Of a stretch of DNA of 64,000 nt, positions 47,019 through 53,754 are shown in pieces. The notes below the pieces were generated by a model. It saw only the letters and a list, made by a program, of their open reading frames with translations. It was not told the origin of the DNA and did no database searches. Numbering within the stretch: position 1 is the stretch's first letter; each line of letters starts with the position of its first letter. The DNA is from Mesorhizobium sp. WSM3862. Its GTDB lineage: Bacteria; Pseudomonadota; Alphaproteobacteria; Rhizobiales; Rhizobiaceae. Location of the stretch: the NCBI RefSeq assembly GCF_002294985.1, contig NZ_NSGE01000003.1, positions 186,001 through 250,000 on the forward strand. Reading direction: 5' to 3'. Position numbers and translations under genes: made by a program.

Positions 47019-47099
47019 TGAAGCCGTCTAGGCGCCCCGACCGCTATCATGGTGACACAGGATTTGGCGGCCGGGCGCGCCCAGTAGCGCCAGGTTGCC

Positions 47100-47327
47100 C
47101 TAGCCTACCCTTTCGAGCTCTGCCAGTAGCTGGTCAGCGTCAGTCACACCGCGTCCGAACAAGCACATGACTTTGATCGCGACGTTTTCGCGCTCATCCA
47201 CGCGTCCAATATTGTGACTTGAGCAGTAATCACTCACGGCCTTTGCAAGAATGCTGACCTCGGCTGGTTCGACTATTCCGTATACCGCTGTCCTGAGCGG
47301 GACAGCATAATGCTCGCTTCCACGCAT
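47100..47327 (-). CDS. Small conserved hypothetical protein
   Basis: A 75-residue protein starting MRGSEHYAVPLRTAVYGIVE. Helical segments AEVSILAKAVSDYCSSHNIG and GVTDADQLLAELERVG are predicted by eye. A weak GAGGG ribosome site lies upstream. I recall similar proteins in Rhizobiales, but no function is known. Confidence 0.62.
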   Translation of the reverse strand: MRGSEHYAVPLRTAVYGIVEPAEVSILAKAVSDYCSSHNIGRVDERENVAIKVMCLFGRGVTDADQLLAELERVG

Positions 47328-47438
47328 CGTTTACCCTCTACCCCCGATACCCAACAACGGGAAGAGGATACACCTGATAAAAGTCAGCTTCGAGTCAATT
47401 AGCGTCCGACTGAGGTCCGAAGGGCAGGCAGCCGGCGG

Positions 47439-47540
47439 TCAGGAAAGCAACAGCCCTGCCAGCAGCACAGTCAGGGCAAGCGAAGCGGGCACGGCGAGAA
47501 GCCAACGAGCTTCCAGGACACTGTTGCGAGGGTCTTGCAT
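47439..47540 (-). CDS. Candidate 33-residue single-pass membrane protein
   Basis: A short frame starting at the ATG at 47540, preceded by a good AGGAG Shine-Dalgarno. The product begins MQDPRNSVLEARWLLAVP and ends in the hydrophobic ASLALTVLLAGLLLS, a likely membrane helix. It is too short for usual gene callers. The overlapping longer frame 47395-47583 lacks such features and was not accepted. Confidence 0.5.
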   Translation of the reverse strand: MQDPRNSVLEARWLLAVPASLALTVLLAGLLLS

Positions 47541-47989
47541 TTCCTTCACTCCTACCAAGACGGCTCCAGCGCATACCCGCCAAGCGCTGGAGCCGATGCT
47601 TGCGCTCAACCGCCGTTAGCGGGAGCTGCCGGCACCCTTTTCAACGGTGCCTCTATCCATTCGTTCCGAGTTCGGGCACACAGCCGACCGCTAGGTACGA
47701 CCGAAGCCCTGTCACCGCGCGCATAGGTCCGTACGGTGAAACATACAGCCCGCTGTCACATTGGCTTTCGGACTGTCGACTAATCCCTTTGTCGCTTCGC
47801 GGGCAGTATTAAATCGCTGCCCTTGCCTCCGACGGGATTGAGCGTTATATCTTCTAAATCGATCTTGCTGAACGAACGTTGTTCTGGCGCAATCTGCGCT
47901 CCTACGATCTTCCATCTCAATTTCGAAATTGCATCGTTTGGCATTTGCCGAGCGAGCCTAATTTTGCGTCGATTTGAAAGGAGATCGCA
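47541..47989. other. Long leader/intergenic region upstream of cspA
   Basis: 449 bp. The part from about 47810 to 47970 is comparatively A/T-rich (TATATCTTCTAAATCGATC and AATTTCGAAATTGCATCG) and probably holds the cspA promoter and the long 5' untranslated region usual for cold-shock genes. The palindrome AATTTCGAAATT is at about 47919-47930. No other gene is accepted here. Confidence 0.5.
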
Positions 47990-48199
47990 ATGACCACTGG
48001 AACGGTAAAGTTCTTCAATTCCACGAAAGGCTTCGGCTTCATCGAGCAGGGCAATGGCCAGCCCGACGTGTTCGTTCATATAACGGCCGTGGAGCGCGCG
48101 GGAATGCGTTCTCTCGTCGAAGGCCAGAAGGTTAGCTTTGACGTGGTGAAGGATGCTCGCACCGGCAAGAGCTCCGCCGACAACCTGCAAGCCGCCTAG
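47990..48199 (+). CDS. cspA: Cold-shock protein, CspA family
   Basis: A 69-residue cold-shock-domain protein that binds single-stranded RNA and DNA. RNP1 is KGFGFIEQ and RNP2 is [12 protein letters not shown]. Length is normal for rhizobial CspA. A strong Shine-Dalgarno (AAAGGAGAT) precedes the ATG. A hairpin with a T-run lies between it and the next small gene. Confidence 0.95.
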   Translation: MTTGTVKFFNSTKGFGFIEQGNGQPDVFVHITAVERAGMRSLVEGQKVSFDVVKDARTGKSSADNLQAA

Positions 48200-48265
48200 T
48201 CACAGCGCCTTAGGGGCCTTTGACCACGGATGTACTGGCATTGGCCGCAGAGGCGCGTTTGAGAA

Positions 48266-48288
48266 GGTCGGGCTTTGCCCGGCCTTTT
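48266..48288 (+). terminator. Terminator or attenuator-like hairpin after cspA
   Basis: GGTCGGGC-TTT-GCCCGGCC (one G-U pair) followed by TTTT, 67 bp after the cspA stop and 16 bp before the ATG of the next gene. It could end cspA transcripts or modulate read-through. Confidence 0.6.
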
Positions 48289-48303
48289 CGGTTAAGGAGA
48301 AAA

Positions 48304-48525
48304 ATGAAGTCCCTTCCCGCTGGTATCTTTAAGCCGGTTCCATCCCGAACAGAAGCCAAGACCGATGCGACCACGCGCATCGCCCGGCAGATTGTCGATC
48401 TTGAAGCGACGGCAAGGTCTGCCAAGACAGAGCGGTTGCGCGCTGCCAGGCTGGCGCAGGCATCCCAAGCGCCTGCCGTCACTCCAAGGAAACCCGTCCA
48501 GAAGCGGAAAAACACAGCATCATAG
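48304..48525 (+). CDS. Small basic hypothetical protein downstream of cspA
   Basis: A 73-residue Lys/Arg-rich protein. The ATG at 48304 (MKSLPAGIFKPVPSRTEAK) has a strong AAGGAG Shine-Dalgarno, which decides the start over the longer frame from 48220. A central helix TRIARQIVDLEATARSAKTE is followed by a basic tail ending RKPVQKRKNTAS. Charge suggests nucleic-acid or ribosome binding (guess). It may be co-transcribed with cspA by read-through. Confidence 0.6.
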   Translation: MKSLPAGIFKPVPSRTEAKTDATTRIARQIVDLEATARSAKTERLRAARLAQASQAPAVTPRKPVQKRKNTAS

Positions 48526-48582
48526 TGCGCTCTCATGGCTGCGCTGGCCGGCTCCGTTGTCTTCTGGCGGTGAAGGTCTCCC

Positions 48583-48774
48583 CTATTTGAAGGCAAATTT
48601 GTAGACCGCTCGGTTGGTGTCGTCGGTGACGCGAACCCATTCGGACTCGTCTCGCCTGTCCTGTACGTTTCGGCCGGTCACCCATTCAGCGGCTGCTTTC
48701 GGTGAGGTCGTTTTCGCGTAGGCAACAGTGACCACGTCGATGCCCGACATGGTTTCAACGGTATAGTTGTTCAT
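48583..48774 (-). CDS. Small conserved hypothetical protein (paralogue of the gene at 46797)
   Basis: A 63-residue protein beginning MNNYTVETMSGIDVVTVAYA. It shares an ungapped pattern with the 46797-47018 product: V-E-x-M-x-G near the start, VTG in the middle, D-x3-W-x-RV-x-D and a final Phe. Function unknown. A strong hairpin lies 36 bp upstream of the start. Confidence 0.68.
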   Translation of the reverse strand: MNNYTVETMSGIDVVTVAYAKTTSPKAAAEWVTGRNVQDRRDESEWVRVTDDTNRAVYKFAFK

Positions 48775-48810
48775 TTGAAAAGCTCTTCAATATAAGCCGT
48801 CAGTACATTG

Positions 48811-48845
48811 AAAGAGCCCGCCCGGTGTGAGGGGACGGGCTCTTT
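48811..48845. terminator. Strong hairpin, perfect 10-bp stem
   Basis: AAAGAGCCCG / CGGGCTCTTT around a 15-nt loop. It looks like a bidirectional terminator, yet neither neighbour ends here: the gene at 48583-48774 starts just to the left and reads away. It may end a short unrecognised transcript. Confidence 0.65.
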
Positions 48846-49025
48846 GCCGGGGCCTCCGCTGGGGGCGTCAGCAGCTCCAATTCTCCCGAATGGGAGGCCG
48901 ACAAGCCGTCCCGACGCGTCGCTTATAATAGCGGCGCCTAGGTACCGAACTTAGGCAAGGGACAAAGGTTCCAGGAAGTTAGTCCGCTTGTAGAGGTCTT
49001 TCGGGCTGGTGTCGGGCGAAAGCAA

Positions 49026-49058
49026 GAGCCCGCTCGCCTGAGGGGGTCGAACGGGCTC
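49026..49058. repeat. Hairpin related to the one at 48811
   Basis: GAGCCCG / CGGGCTC stem (49026-49032 with 49052-49058), with a loop containing TGAGGGG, as in the loop at 48811-48845 (TGAGGGG). Shared stem and loop motifs indicate a small hairpin family. Confidence 0.5.
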
Positions 49059-49218
49059 CCGTGGGGGAGCGCCCCAGCGCGGCGGGTGAACCTCGTGCCG
49101 GAGACACACGCCGCGACACTCAACCGGGACACTGTAGGAAGGTTCCCTCAGGCCGATGCGACCGAAGTCGGATAGGCTGATGCTTTGGTCCCTGTGCTGA
49201 AACTTTCGCCTCGCTGCA

Positions 49219-49443
49219 TCATTTGATAGAGCCGGCGAGCAATGTCCCTTCATCGTCGGCAGTGCAGAGTGAATAGATGCCCGCCATCCCTGTTGCCGGG
49301 GTGACGGGCATCTCTCGTGAGTAAATGAGTACCGCGTAAATGGCCAAGGGCCAGCGATGATCACCGCTCAGTGCGGCGAGGCCTTCCTCGTCGGTAGCAG
49401 CTAGATAGATGCCCGCCATCCCGTTGCCTGGGATGACAGGCAT
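49219..49443 (-). CDS. Candidate 74-residue protein made of two related units
   Basis: From the ATG at 49443 the frame reads MPVIPGNGMAGIYLAATDEE and, 44 codons later, MPVTPATGMAGIYSLCTADD, each followed by a small hydrophobic/Gly stretch. The two DNA copies are 132 bp apart (a multiple of three) and differ by a 3-bp indel in the flank, which favours coding. Against it: the repeated segment is also a palindrome that keeps its pairing, and no clear ribosome site is seen. Function unknown. Confidence 0.35.
   Translation of the reverse strand: MPVIPGNGMAGIYLAATDEEGLAALSGDHRWPLAIYAVLIYSREMPVTPATGMAGIYSLCTADDEGTLLAGSIK
49276..49312. repeat. 37-bp palindromic element, copy 1
   Basis: Begins GATGCCCGCCATCCC and ends TGACGGGCATC; outer stem GATGCCCG/CGGGCATC is perfect, with an inner CATCCC/GGGGTG pairing that includes one G-U. 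Copy 2 is 132 bp to the right in the same orientation. Confidence 0.7.
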
Positions 49444-49444
49444 C
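49408..49444. repeat. 37-bp palindromic element, copy 2
   Basis: Begins GATGCCCGCCATCCC and ends GGATGACAGGCATC; outer stem GATGCC/GGCATC and inner stem CATCCC/GGGATG are both perfect. Same length and orientation as copy 1. Confidence 0.7.
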
Positions 49445-49874
49445 TGTTTGGGTCCCAGAGCCGCTCCCGAGTTGCGGGTAGTGTGGCTCGACTGATCCAA
49501 TCAACAATTGCCATCGCCCGCCGTGACGCTATGGTTAACGCTGTCCGGGGTTTTGGCTACCCACTCCCGGACCACCTCGGCCCGGCGGTGCGTCACCACT
49601 TCCCCCCGAAGCAAGATGGCTGCCGGGCCGTTCTACAGCCTCCAGGCTCGTGAGCGCGGCAGGGTTCTAGCTGGCCATAGCCCTGGCTATGTAAGTTGCC
49701 CGCCATTCGAGAATGCAGAACGAAAAGAGACCAAGAGCGTGGTGACCTCCCTATAAGCCGCCGAGGAGAAAGCCGGCTCTGGTGCGCAGCCGGGTTGAGG
49801 CTTCCGACATTCATCTGAAACCTTATGAACGGCCCCGCGTTTGCTTCTCACGATTTCGTTACCGCGGAGGTAAG

Positions 49875-50117
49875 ATGCAAGGTGTGAAGCGGTCGCGCTG
49901 GACGGAAACCTACGACCCAGACGAGTTCGCGGCAAAGCACGGTTTGACAACCAGGCAGGCCGAAATTGTCATTCAGAGCAATGGTCCATCCAAGCGCAAA
50001 TGCGACTTGGCAGCCGAGGCATTTAGGGCCGCGCTTAGATATTGCCGCAACTCGCGAGAAAAAGGTGCGAGAAAATCTCCTCTAAGGTCGGGAAGCAATG
50101 AAGCGCCTCAGGGTTGA
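49875..50117 (+). CDS. Small DUF3606-like protein
   Basis: An 80-residue basic protein. The ATG at 49875 (MQGVKRSRWTETYDPDEF) has a GGAGG ribosome site 4 nt before it; the longer frame from 49782 is not favoured. The core FAAKHGLTTRQAEIVIQSNG resembles the FAKKHGIS..A..LI...GN pattern of DUF3606 and of the gene at 52720. The C-terminus is Lys/Arg-rich. Function unknown. Confidence 0.6.
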   Translation: MQGVKRSRWTETYDPDEFAAKHGLTTRQAEIVIQSNGPSKRKCDLAAEAFRAALRYCRNSREKGARKSPLRSGSNEAPQG

Positions 50118-50531
50118 AGTTATGTCCGGGGGAGCCTGAGAGGGGCGGCGCTCTTTGAACGCCGGCTGTTGAGATACCGCCGCTCGCGAGAAGGGGGCGT
50201 CGGGTAAAGTCCGCCGTGTGTCGACAGGCTTTGGAGAGAACCACAACATTTGTTATTTTATGCGGGTTGAATCAATGACATGTTGAGTCAGGGCCGATCG
50301 CAACGCAGTTTGCTGACTCTATGGCCCCCCGTCCTCCGACGACCGTCGAAACACACCCAGGTCCCCCGCCCCGCTCGGCGGTCGTCTTCTTCTTCCAGAG
50401 TAGTACAACAAATGAGAGTGACCACGTCATAGTGCGGGTGTAAGGTACTGTCGTCGCCCGCACCTTTGACGGCAAACGGGCGCTTGGAAGTCAACTCAGG
50501 TGCTTTCGCCCAATTCCGCAGGGAGGAAGCC
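50118..50531. other. Intergenic region
   Basis: 414 bp without a convincing gene. An A/T-rich patch at 50246-50285 may carry a promoter. Leftward frames across it are low-complexity shadows. Confidence 0.4.
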
Positions 50532-50762
50532 ATGAGCAAGCGCTCAGCAAATTTCATTTCCGCTTTTGAATTTGACGTCATCCGAGAAGCCTTCCGGCGT
50601 TCGGTCGTAGAAAGTTGTCTTCCGCCCCAAGAATGGGAAAGGCATGCATCTGACCTCGTTCGCAGCTTCATTGGCGTCGAAGCTCCGGCCGAAGTCCTCG
50701 CCGCATTGCTCGATGTGACTGGAAAAGAAAACAGCTCGCCGACCAGCGCCGACGGGCTTTGA
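50532..50762 (+). CDS. Small hypothetical protein
   Basis: A 76-residue helical protein starting MSKRSANFISAFEFDVIREA at the ATG at 50532, with a strong GGGAGGAAG ribosome site. WERHASDLVRSFIG and APAEVLAALLDVTGK follow. I recall similar short proteins in Mesorhizobium, sometimes several per genome. Function unknown. Confidence 0.6.
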   Translation: MSKRSANFISAFEFDVIREAFRRSVVESCLPPQEWERHASDLVRSFIGVEAPAEVLAALLDVTGKENSSPTSADGL

Positions 50763-50860
50763 TCTAAAGACGAGCGAGGGAGTAACCAAGCGGGGAGTGA
50801 TTAGGTTCATGAAGTCGCCCCGCCTTTCCTGCCAGGGGTGCTGGGCATCTGTTTTGGGTC

Positions 50861-51082
50861 TCAACCCGCCAAGCCGCCCCCACGGTGCTGCATCGCTTTG
50901 CGCACAAGATGAAACACGCTATCGACCTCCTCGTATATCTCTTTTGGCGCGATGCCCTGACGCCCGGCAGAAGCCAGGAGTTCAATGACAAGATCGGCAA
51001 TGGCCGCTGGATCGTCGGTGCTCACGTTTGGCAGATGTGCTGCCATCCATCGGTCCAGAAATTTCAAAGCACGTGCGCTCAT
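50861..51082 (-). CDS. DUF768 family protein
   Basis: A 73-residue member of DUF768, a small family known mainly from Mesorhizobium: MSARALKFLDRWMAAHLP at the N-terminus, DLVIELLASAGRQGIAPKEI in the middle, and SVFHLVRKAMQHRGGGLAG at the end. Start is the ATG at 51082; the frame extends to 51181. Function unknown. Its presence is the best single genus clue in the window. Confidence 0.78.
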   Translation of the reverse strand: MSARALKFLDRWMAAHLPNVSTDDPAAIADLVIELLASAGRQGIAPKEIYEEVDSVFHLVRKAMQHRGGGLAG

Positions 51083-51120
51083 GCGAGCTAAAGGTCGGGC
51101 GCCGCATTTGCGTTCCCGTC

Positions 51121-51576
51121 TTAGCCACTCCTGGGTTTTGTAGGGAAATCGAGAGCGCTGGTTTGCCAGTAGAATTTCCATTCACCCGTTCGGAGCTTCG
51201 AATAGATTTTGCAGACGCGTCCCTTCCAATGAAAATCGGCGCCGGTTGCTTTGTTTCGCCAAAGGGTGTCGATATCGACGACCGCAAAGGCTGCATCTCC
51301 CGTGGGAGCAACTTCGATCTTGGCTGTGGTCCGGCGATTGTGGATGAGGTCATGGGCGGCAAACAGCTCGTTGTAGCCTTTCCGCCAGGCTTCCTCGTCG
51401 AAGCGACCTAAGACGAACAACCAGTCGATTGGATCATGCGCGTCTGCATTCGGCGCAAATGGCCACGCCATGTCAGGATGGATCATGGCTAGGAACGGCT
51501 CGATGTCTTTCTCGTCCCAGCCTTTGGTTTCTGCATCCACCAGGCCTTGAATTATCTCAACAACTTCAGCTGACAT
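51121..51576 (-). CDS. SnoaL-like (NTF2-fold) protein
   Basis: A 151-residue NTF2-fold protein of the SnoaL-like type: an N-terminal helix (EIIQGLVDAETKGWDEKDIE), PFLAMIHPDMAWPF, and C-terminal strands with WKGRVCKIYSKLRTGEWKF and WQTSALDFP. Such proteins are small isomerases, hydrolases or ligand binders. The start overlaps the stop of the DNA ligase gene (TGATG), with GGAG upstream, so it is translationally coupled to the ligase; a functional link is unexpected and unproven. Confidence 0.75.
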   Translation of the reverse strand: MSAEVVEIIQGLVDAETKGWDEKDIEPFLAMIHPDMAWPFAPNADAHDPIDWLFVLGRFDEEAWRKGYNELFAAHDLIHNRRTTAKIEVAPTGDAAFAVVDIDTLWRNKATGADFHWKGRVCKIYSKLRTGEWKFYWQTSALDFPTKPRSG

Positions 51577-52463
51577 CACTCCTCCCAAAAGTCCTGCAGT
51601 GTCGCATGGCGTAGCGTGTGTTCGCCGCGCAGGAATTTCACCCGGCCAGTGATGCCCGGTTTGACCCACTCGACATCATCGGCGAAGGCGCTCGGCACCC
51701 TCTGCGCTGGCTTGGACGCCCTGCCCTCTTGGACACGCTGCCACAGCCGTTCCCTGAGGCCGCTGGGAAGCGTCACGGCAGCGGTTCCGGCATATCGGCC
51801 ACCGCGCGCCACGATCGCCGCAACGGGCTTCCCAGGCTCTCGCTTGATGCCCAAAAGCTCGAAGTCGCCGACATCCCAACACTTGGTTTTGACCCAAGAC
51901 TCCACCCTCCCGCTTCGGTAGAGACTCTCGCGTCGTTTCGAGACCATGCCCTCAAGGCCCATATTCTCGACCGCTCCGAAGAAGGCGGCGCCGCCGCCCC
52001 CAACATGGTCGCTGTATTGAATTATCTGCTTGGCGGGCTTCACCAGATTCCAGAGCTTGGCCTTACGCTCGATCAGCGGCACGGAACGAAGATCCTGGCC
52101 GTCGAGATGCAGGATGTCGAAGGCGACAAATGCAAGCAGCTCGGCGTTCCAAGTCATGCGCGAGTGCATGGCCTGGAAGTTCGGGGTGCCGTCCGGCTCC
52201 GGCGCGATCATCTCCCCGTCAAGAATGAAGGATTCGGCCGGCAGCTTTTCAGCCGCGGCAACAACAGGCCAATAGCGCGCTGACCAGTCATGCCCGTTCC
52301 GCGAAAGGGCGCGCGCGCCGGCCCAGTCTAGGATCAGCTGGGTGCGAAAGCCGTCGTATTTGATCTCGTGCAGCCAATCGTCGCTGACCGGCGGCGTCTC
52401 GACCTGGACGGGCTCGAGCGGCTTGATGAAGGACAGCCGGGTTCTCCCGGCAGGCTTAAGCAT
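51576..52463 (-). CDS. Stand-alone LigD-type ATP-dependent DNA ligase
   Basis: A 295-residue ATP-dependent DNA ligase with nucleotidyltransferase and OB-fold domains but no polymerase or phosphoesterase domain. Motif I is EIKYDGFR with the adenylated lysine K35; motif III is VAFDILHLDGQDLR, motif IV GLEGMVSKRRESLY, motif V SWVKTKC, and WVKPGITGRVKFL in the OB domain. In rhizobia, Ku-linked LigD proteins perform end joining, and plasmid- or island-borne lone ligases of this sort are accessory paralogues. No ku gene is in the window. It overlaps the SnoaL-like gene by 1 bp. Confidence 0.9.
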   Translation of the reverse strand: MLKPAGRTRLSFIKPLEPVQVETPPVSDDWLHEIKYDGFRTQLILDWAGARALSRNGHDWSARYWPVVAAAEKLPAESFILDGEMIAPEPDGTPNFQAMHSRMTWNAELLAFVAFDILHLDGQDLRSVPLIERKAKLWNLVKPAKQIIQYSDHVGGGGAAFFGAVENMGLEGMVSKRRESLYRSGRVESWVKTKCWDVGDFELLGIKREPGKPVAAIVARGGRYAGTAAVTLPSGLRERLWQRVQEGRASKPAQRVPSAFADDVEWVKPGITGRVKFLRGEHTLRHATLQDFWEE

Positions 52464-52541
52464 GCGAATCCCAACGCAAAACTCTAATTTGACTCAATAT
52501 GGAACAGCCGCAAACGTTCCGTTAGCGCACTCTAAAATAAC

Positions 52542-52570
52542 GGCCCGCCCCTGATGCCATGGAGCGGGCC
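52542..52570. terminator. Hairpin between the ligase and DUF3606 genes
   Basis: GGCCCGC / GCGGGCC (52542-52548 with 52564-52570), with AAAATAAC on the left. No T-run follows on the right, so leftward function is more likely; it lies upstream of the ligase start, so it may end a transcript coming from the right. Confidence 0.5.
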
Positions 52571-52719
52571 AGCGGAGAAGGGGAGGCTCCGCCCGGCGGC
52601 TGTGCAGATCGGGAGGGAATTGCGCCGCCGCGCTCCAAACTTAGTCGAATGCGAGGTGTTCCACGATGCCGGAACATTTTCATTGTGATCCGGTTTGTCT
52701 CGGGCAGGAGGAATGCCCA

Positions 52720-52905
52720 ATGGCAGATGACAAAAGCAAGCCAGGCGCCGGCGATCGCGACCGGGTGTCAGCGGATGAAGAGTACGAGGTTGAATACTTC
52801 GCCAAGCGACACCGCATTTCGCCGGGAGCAGACAGGGAATTGATCCGCCAGCACGGCAACAACCGGAAAGCCCTGGAGCGAGAGGCCAGAAGGCTACGGC
52901 CGTGA
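52720..52905 (+). CDS. DUF3606 domain-containing protein
   Basis: A 61-residue protein of the DUF3606 family: MADDKSKPGAGDRDRVSADE, then YEVEYFAKRHRISPGADREL and IRQHGNNRKALEREARRL, matching the family over its full length. The ATG at 52720 has a GCAGGAGG ribosome site, which decides the start over the frame from 52666. Its stop overlaps the GTG of the next gene (GTGA). Function unknown. Confidence 0.82.
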   Translation: MADDKSKPGAGDRDRVSADEEYEVEYFAKRHRISPGADRELIRQHGNNRKALEREARRLRP

Positions 52906-53084
52906 CAAGGATTTCAGATCTGGGCCCGCCGATTGTCGGAAATCGGGTCGGGGGCGAGCTGGCGGCCGAGGTCGATCATTTCCATCTGTGCCCCCTGTGC
53001 GGCCAAGCCATTGACCTTCGCGACTTGCGCCAAGTCATTTGGCATCAAAGACCCGCACACGAGCCGCTTGAACTTGACGCATAA
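52902..53084 (+). CDS. Small hypothetical protein with CPLC zinc-knuckle-like motif
   Basis: A 60-residue protein starting at a GTG that overlaps the DUF3606 stop by 4 bp, so it should be translated by coupling. HLCPLCGQAIDLRDLRQVIW carries a C-x2-C pair and is followed by HQRPAHEPL with two His residues, a possible zinc site. Similar short proteins are frequent in Bradyrhizobium and Mesorhizobium. Function unknown. Confidence 0.65.
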   Translation: MTRISDLGPPIVGNRVGGELAAEVDHFHLCPLCGQAIDLRDLRQVIWHQRPAHEPLELDA

Positions 53085-53391
53085 GGTCCGAACCGTGCCT
53101 TCTCGCAGGCCGGTGCTATCCGCCGCGCGCCGGCTGACAGTCTACAAGCCAACAAAAAGCCCGTCGCATCTCATAAGGTAAGCGACGGGCCTTTTTAGGT
53201 TGCCACTGAGACGGCTACATTCCTGAGGAACCGACCGCTTCCTTGATAACTAATAAGCCGTGCAATTGTTCCACAATGGCACAAGTATTTCTCTTAGCGC
53301 GCCAAAGCTTTCTGTGCCATGTCAACGTCGCGTTGCAGCGGCATCGCCCGGCGAGTTCTCTGTTATAATATTCCTGTAGGTGACCTTTGCG
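53085..53391. other. Intergenic region between accessory genes and prophage
   Basis: 307 bp. It contains a terminator (53154-53196) and then A/T-richer DNA up to the first prophage gene. The left prophage attachment site may lie here or further left, but no repeat could be paired because the right end is outside the window. Confidence 0.5.
53154..53196. terminator. Strong bidirectional terminator
   Basis: AAAAAGCCCGTCGC and GCGACGGGCCTTTTT pair with a 9-bp perfect core (GCCCGTCGC/GCGACGGGC), giving A-run and T-run on opposite sides. It would stop the rightward DUF3606 unit and leftward prophage late transcripts. Confidence 0.85.
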
Positions 53392-53754
53392 TCAGTCTGC
53401 CGACGAGCGCAGCCGGCCGATCTTATCGCCTTCGATAAAACGGTCCATCCGCTCATGCAGCGTCGAGACGCTTCCTTTCAGGTCGCGCACGCCCGTCATC
53501 ACCTCGTCGCGGAATTCGCGCAGGCCGGCCTTGGTGATGTAGGTCTCGGCAACGTGAAGCTTGTGCGCGGCGAGCTGCTCGGCAAGCAGGGATACCGAGC
53601 CGATCGCCATGTCTGCCCTGGCATGTGCGTCGCGCGCATCCTTTTTGACCTCGTCCCGAGCCGATTTGATAGCCGCCTCGATGCGCCACCATAGGCCAGC
53701 GACCGCGCTGACGACGGCGATCAAGAAGGCAAGGTTCGCATTGAAGTCACTCAT
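53392..53754 (-). CDS. Phage membrane/coiled-coil protein of the lysis region
   Basis: A 120-residue protein with an N-terminal membrane helix (NANLAFLIAVVSAVAGLWW) and a long helical, charged remainder (SARDEVKKDARDAHARADMA). It is the last gene of the leftward late operon and overlaps the Rz1-like gene by 4 bp. The layout (one membrane segment near the N-terminus, coiled coil behind) suits an accessory holin or spanin-like protein; this is inferred from place and shape only. Confidence 0.65.
   Translation of the reverse strand: MSDFNANLAFLIAVVSAVAGLWWRIEAAIKSARDEVKKDARDAHARADMAIGSVSLLAEQLAAHKLHVAETYITKAGLREFRDEVMTGVRDLKGSVSTLHERMDRFIEGDKIGRLRSSAD

Larger units (their letters stand above)
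48846..49874. other. About 1 kb region without a firm gene, containing repeated hairpins
   Basis: Apart from the weak candidate gene at 49219-49443, no frame here resembles a protein. The region holds a GAGCCCG/CGGGCTC hairpin at 49026-49058, related in sequence to that at 48811, and two copies of a 37-bp palindromic element at 49276 and 49408. This density of hairpins suggests small RNAs, terminators or repeat elements. Confidence 0.5.

Noticed and set aside
47395-47583. 62-codon leftward frame
   Set aside because: Overlaps the better-supported 33-aa membrane frame; Cys/Arg-rich translation without structure.
47780-48190. 136-codon leftward frame opposite cspA
   Set aside because: Antisense to a certain cold-shock gene and its leader.
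48811-49444. CRISPR array from the repeated hairpins
   Set aside because: Only two pairs of dissimilar palindromes with unequal spacing; no regular repeat-spacer order and no cas genes.
44205-53391. A second copy of the tRNA-Pro 3' end as attachment site within the window
   Set aside because: Looked for the TTCAAATCCTGCCACTCCG block to the right and saw no copy; the other boundary, if any, is outside.
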